DNA from: Alphaproteobacteria bacterium
GTDB taxonomy: Bacteria > Pseudomonadota > Alphaproteobacteria > Rhizobiales > Xanthobacteraceae
DNA: 7,496 nucleotides
Assembly: GCA_005884465.1 (NCBI GenBank)
Contig: VAZH01000052.1
Span: 1 to 7,496 of the forward strand
Reading direction: 5' to 3'
Shown here: positions 6,409-7,496 of the stretch, piece by piece
Layout: every line of letters starts with the position of its first letter
How positions within the stretch are numbered: position 1 is the stretch's first letter
Translations under genes and position numbers: made by a program
The notes under the pieces: model-generated
What the model was told of the DNA's origin: nothing
Database searches by the model: none
Seen by the model: the letters and a program-made list of their open reading frames with translations, nothing else

Positions 6409-7496
6409 ATGAACGAACGCCCCATCGATCTTTCGTCGCTGCCCTCCTACCGGCAGCCCCGCCGTTCGCTGTTGTCGGCGCGCAAGTTCGCGTTGATGGC
6501 TTCGGTCGTGGCCGGCCTGGGCGTGGCTGTTTACGGCTTTAGTCCGTCGCCTGGTCCCGCAGGCATTTTCAGCAGCCCCGCGCATGCGCAGGTCAACAAT
6601 GAGGTCCGCAAGGTAGAGAGGCCGATCGGCTTCGCCGACATCGTCGAGCGCGTGAAGCCGTCGGTGATCTCGGTAAAGGTCAACATCAGCGAAAAACTCG
6701 CCAAGGACGACAGCTCCAACAATGAGGACTCGCCGTTCCAGCCGGGCTCGCCGATGGAGCGCTTCTTCCGCCGCTTCGGCGGACCTGATGGCTTGCCCCC
6801 GGGCCTGCGCGGCGGACCCCGTGGCGGCGGCCGGGCGTTGACCGGTCAAGGTTCCGGTTTCTTCATCTCTCCCGATGGCTATGCTGTGACCAACAACCAC
6901 GTGGTGGATGGCGCCGACAAGGTCGAAGTCACGACCGACGACGGCAAGACCTTTACCGCGAAGGTGATCGGCACCGACGCGCGCACCGACATCGCGTTGA
7001 TCAAGGTCGAGGGCGGTTCGAACTTTCCGTTCGCCAAGCTTTCGGAGGGCAAGCCCCGGATCGGCGATTGGGTGCTCGCGGTCGGCAATCCGTTCGGCCT
7101 CGGCGGCACCGTAACCGCCGGCATTGTCTCGGCCAGCGGCCGCGACATCGGCAGCGGTCCGTACGACGATTTCATCCAGATCGACGCGCCCGTCAACAAG
7201 GGCAACTCCGGTGGCCCGGCCTTCAACACCGAAGGCGAGGTGATGGGCGTCAACACGGCGATCTATTCGCCCTCCGGCGGCAGCGTCGGCATCGCGTTCG
7301 CGATCCCGGCAACGACCGTCAATAATGTAGTTGCCCAGCTCAAGGACAAGGGCACCGTCAGCCGCGGCTGGATCGGCGTCCAGATCCAGCCCGTCACCTC
7401 CGACATCGCTGACAGCCTCGGCCTCAAGAAGGCGGAAGGCGCGCTGGTGGCGGAACCGCAGGCCAACGGTCCGGCGGCCAAGGCCGGCATTGAATC
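6409..7496 (+). CDS. degP: Do-family (DegP/MucD-like) periplasmic serine protease, 3' end missing
   Basis: This encodes a trypsin-like periplasmic protease/chaperone of the HtrA family that degrades misfolded envelope proteins. The 362 codons present begin MNERPIDLSS. An unusually long basic N-region (1-26, with Arg18-Arg19) precedes a hydrophobic core (about 27-44) and a likely cleavage after AHA (58-60). The protease domain carries the full triad: His164 (TNNHVV), Asp194 (RTDIALIKV) and Ser267 (GNSGGP), plus AVGNPFGLGGTVTAGIVS (224-241) and GIAFAIP (294-300) near the end of the domain. A Gly/Arg/Pro-rich LA-type loop (about 122-142) precedes the QGSGFFIS strand. The first PDZ domain starts at about 319 (RGWIGVQIQPVT) and is cut by the window edge; a second PDZ is expected outside. 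In rhizobia a degP gene also follows cycHJKL. DegP, DegQ and MucD names cannot be separated from this part alone. Confidence 0.95.
   Translation, partial: MNERPIDLSSLPSYRQPRRSLLSARKFALMASVVAGLGVAVYGFSPSPGPAGIFSSPAHAQVNNEVRKVERPIGFADIVERVKPSVISVKVNISEKLAKDDSSNNEDSPFQPGSPMERFFRRFGGPDGLPPGLRGGPRGGGRALTGQGSGFFISPDGYAVTNNHVVDGADKVEVTTDDGKTFTAKVIGTDARTDIALIKVEGGSNFPFAKLSEGKPRIGDWVLAVGNPFGLGGTVTAGIVSASGRDIGSGPYDDFIQIDAPVNKGNSGGPAFNTEGEVMGVNTAIYSPSGGSVGIAFAIPATTVNNVVAQLKDKGTVSRGWIGVQIQPVTSDIADSLGLKKAEGALVAEPQANGPAAKAGIE

Overview
The window looks like chromosomal DNA of an alphaproteobacterium of the Bradyrhizobium / Rhodopseudomonas / Afipia type. This rests on the high GC content, the gene order (a four-gene cytochrome c maturation cluster ccmI-ccmE-ccmF-ccmH followed by a Do-type periplasmic protease), and intergenic palindromes that, from memory, resemble dispersed repeats common in that group. 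The genus assignment is inference; no search was run. Every gene is on the + strand.

Layout: (1) 2-64 is the last 20 codons of a gene whose end looks like the C-terminus of a sensor histidine kinase. (2) 172-1572 encodes an unrecognised 466-residue soluble helical protein. (3) A 208-bp gap carries a perfect 15-bp palindrome (1693-1707) ahead of ccmI. (4) ccmI (cycH), 1781-2884. (5) The 172-bp gap to ccmE holds three tandem copies of a 45-nt palindrome with a 53-54 bp period. (6) ccmE (cycJ), 3057-3602, overlaps ccmF (cycK), 3599-5581, by 4 bases. (7) The 112-bp gap to ccmH is nearly filled by a 96-bp element that can fold like a cloverleaf and whose end touches the ccmH ribosome-binding site. 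(8) ccmH (cycL), 5694-6194. (9) A 214-bp gap starts with about four units of a 21-bp direct repeat. (10) A degP/mucD-like serine protease gene starts at 6409 and runs off the window in its first PDZ domain.

How the genes work together: the Ccm (System I) products attach heme covalently to c-type cytochromes in the periplasm. CcmE carries heme on a histidine, CcmI presents the apocytochrome, CcmH supplies a CxxC thiol pair for keeping or making the apocytochrome reduced, and CcmF joins heme to the CxxCH motif. CcmABC/D and CcmG are not here; in Bradyrhizobium they are known to be encoded elsewhere. The protease downstream is periplasmic quality control, and the same neighbourhood (cycHJKL then degP) is known from rhizobia.

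The coding content is conventional. The unusual part is the non-coding DNA: each of the three gaps after ccmI, ccmF and ccmH holds a different repeat or palindrome family, and two of them abut translation start signals. No wholly new gene system is visible.
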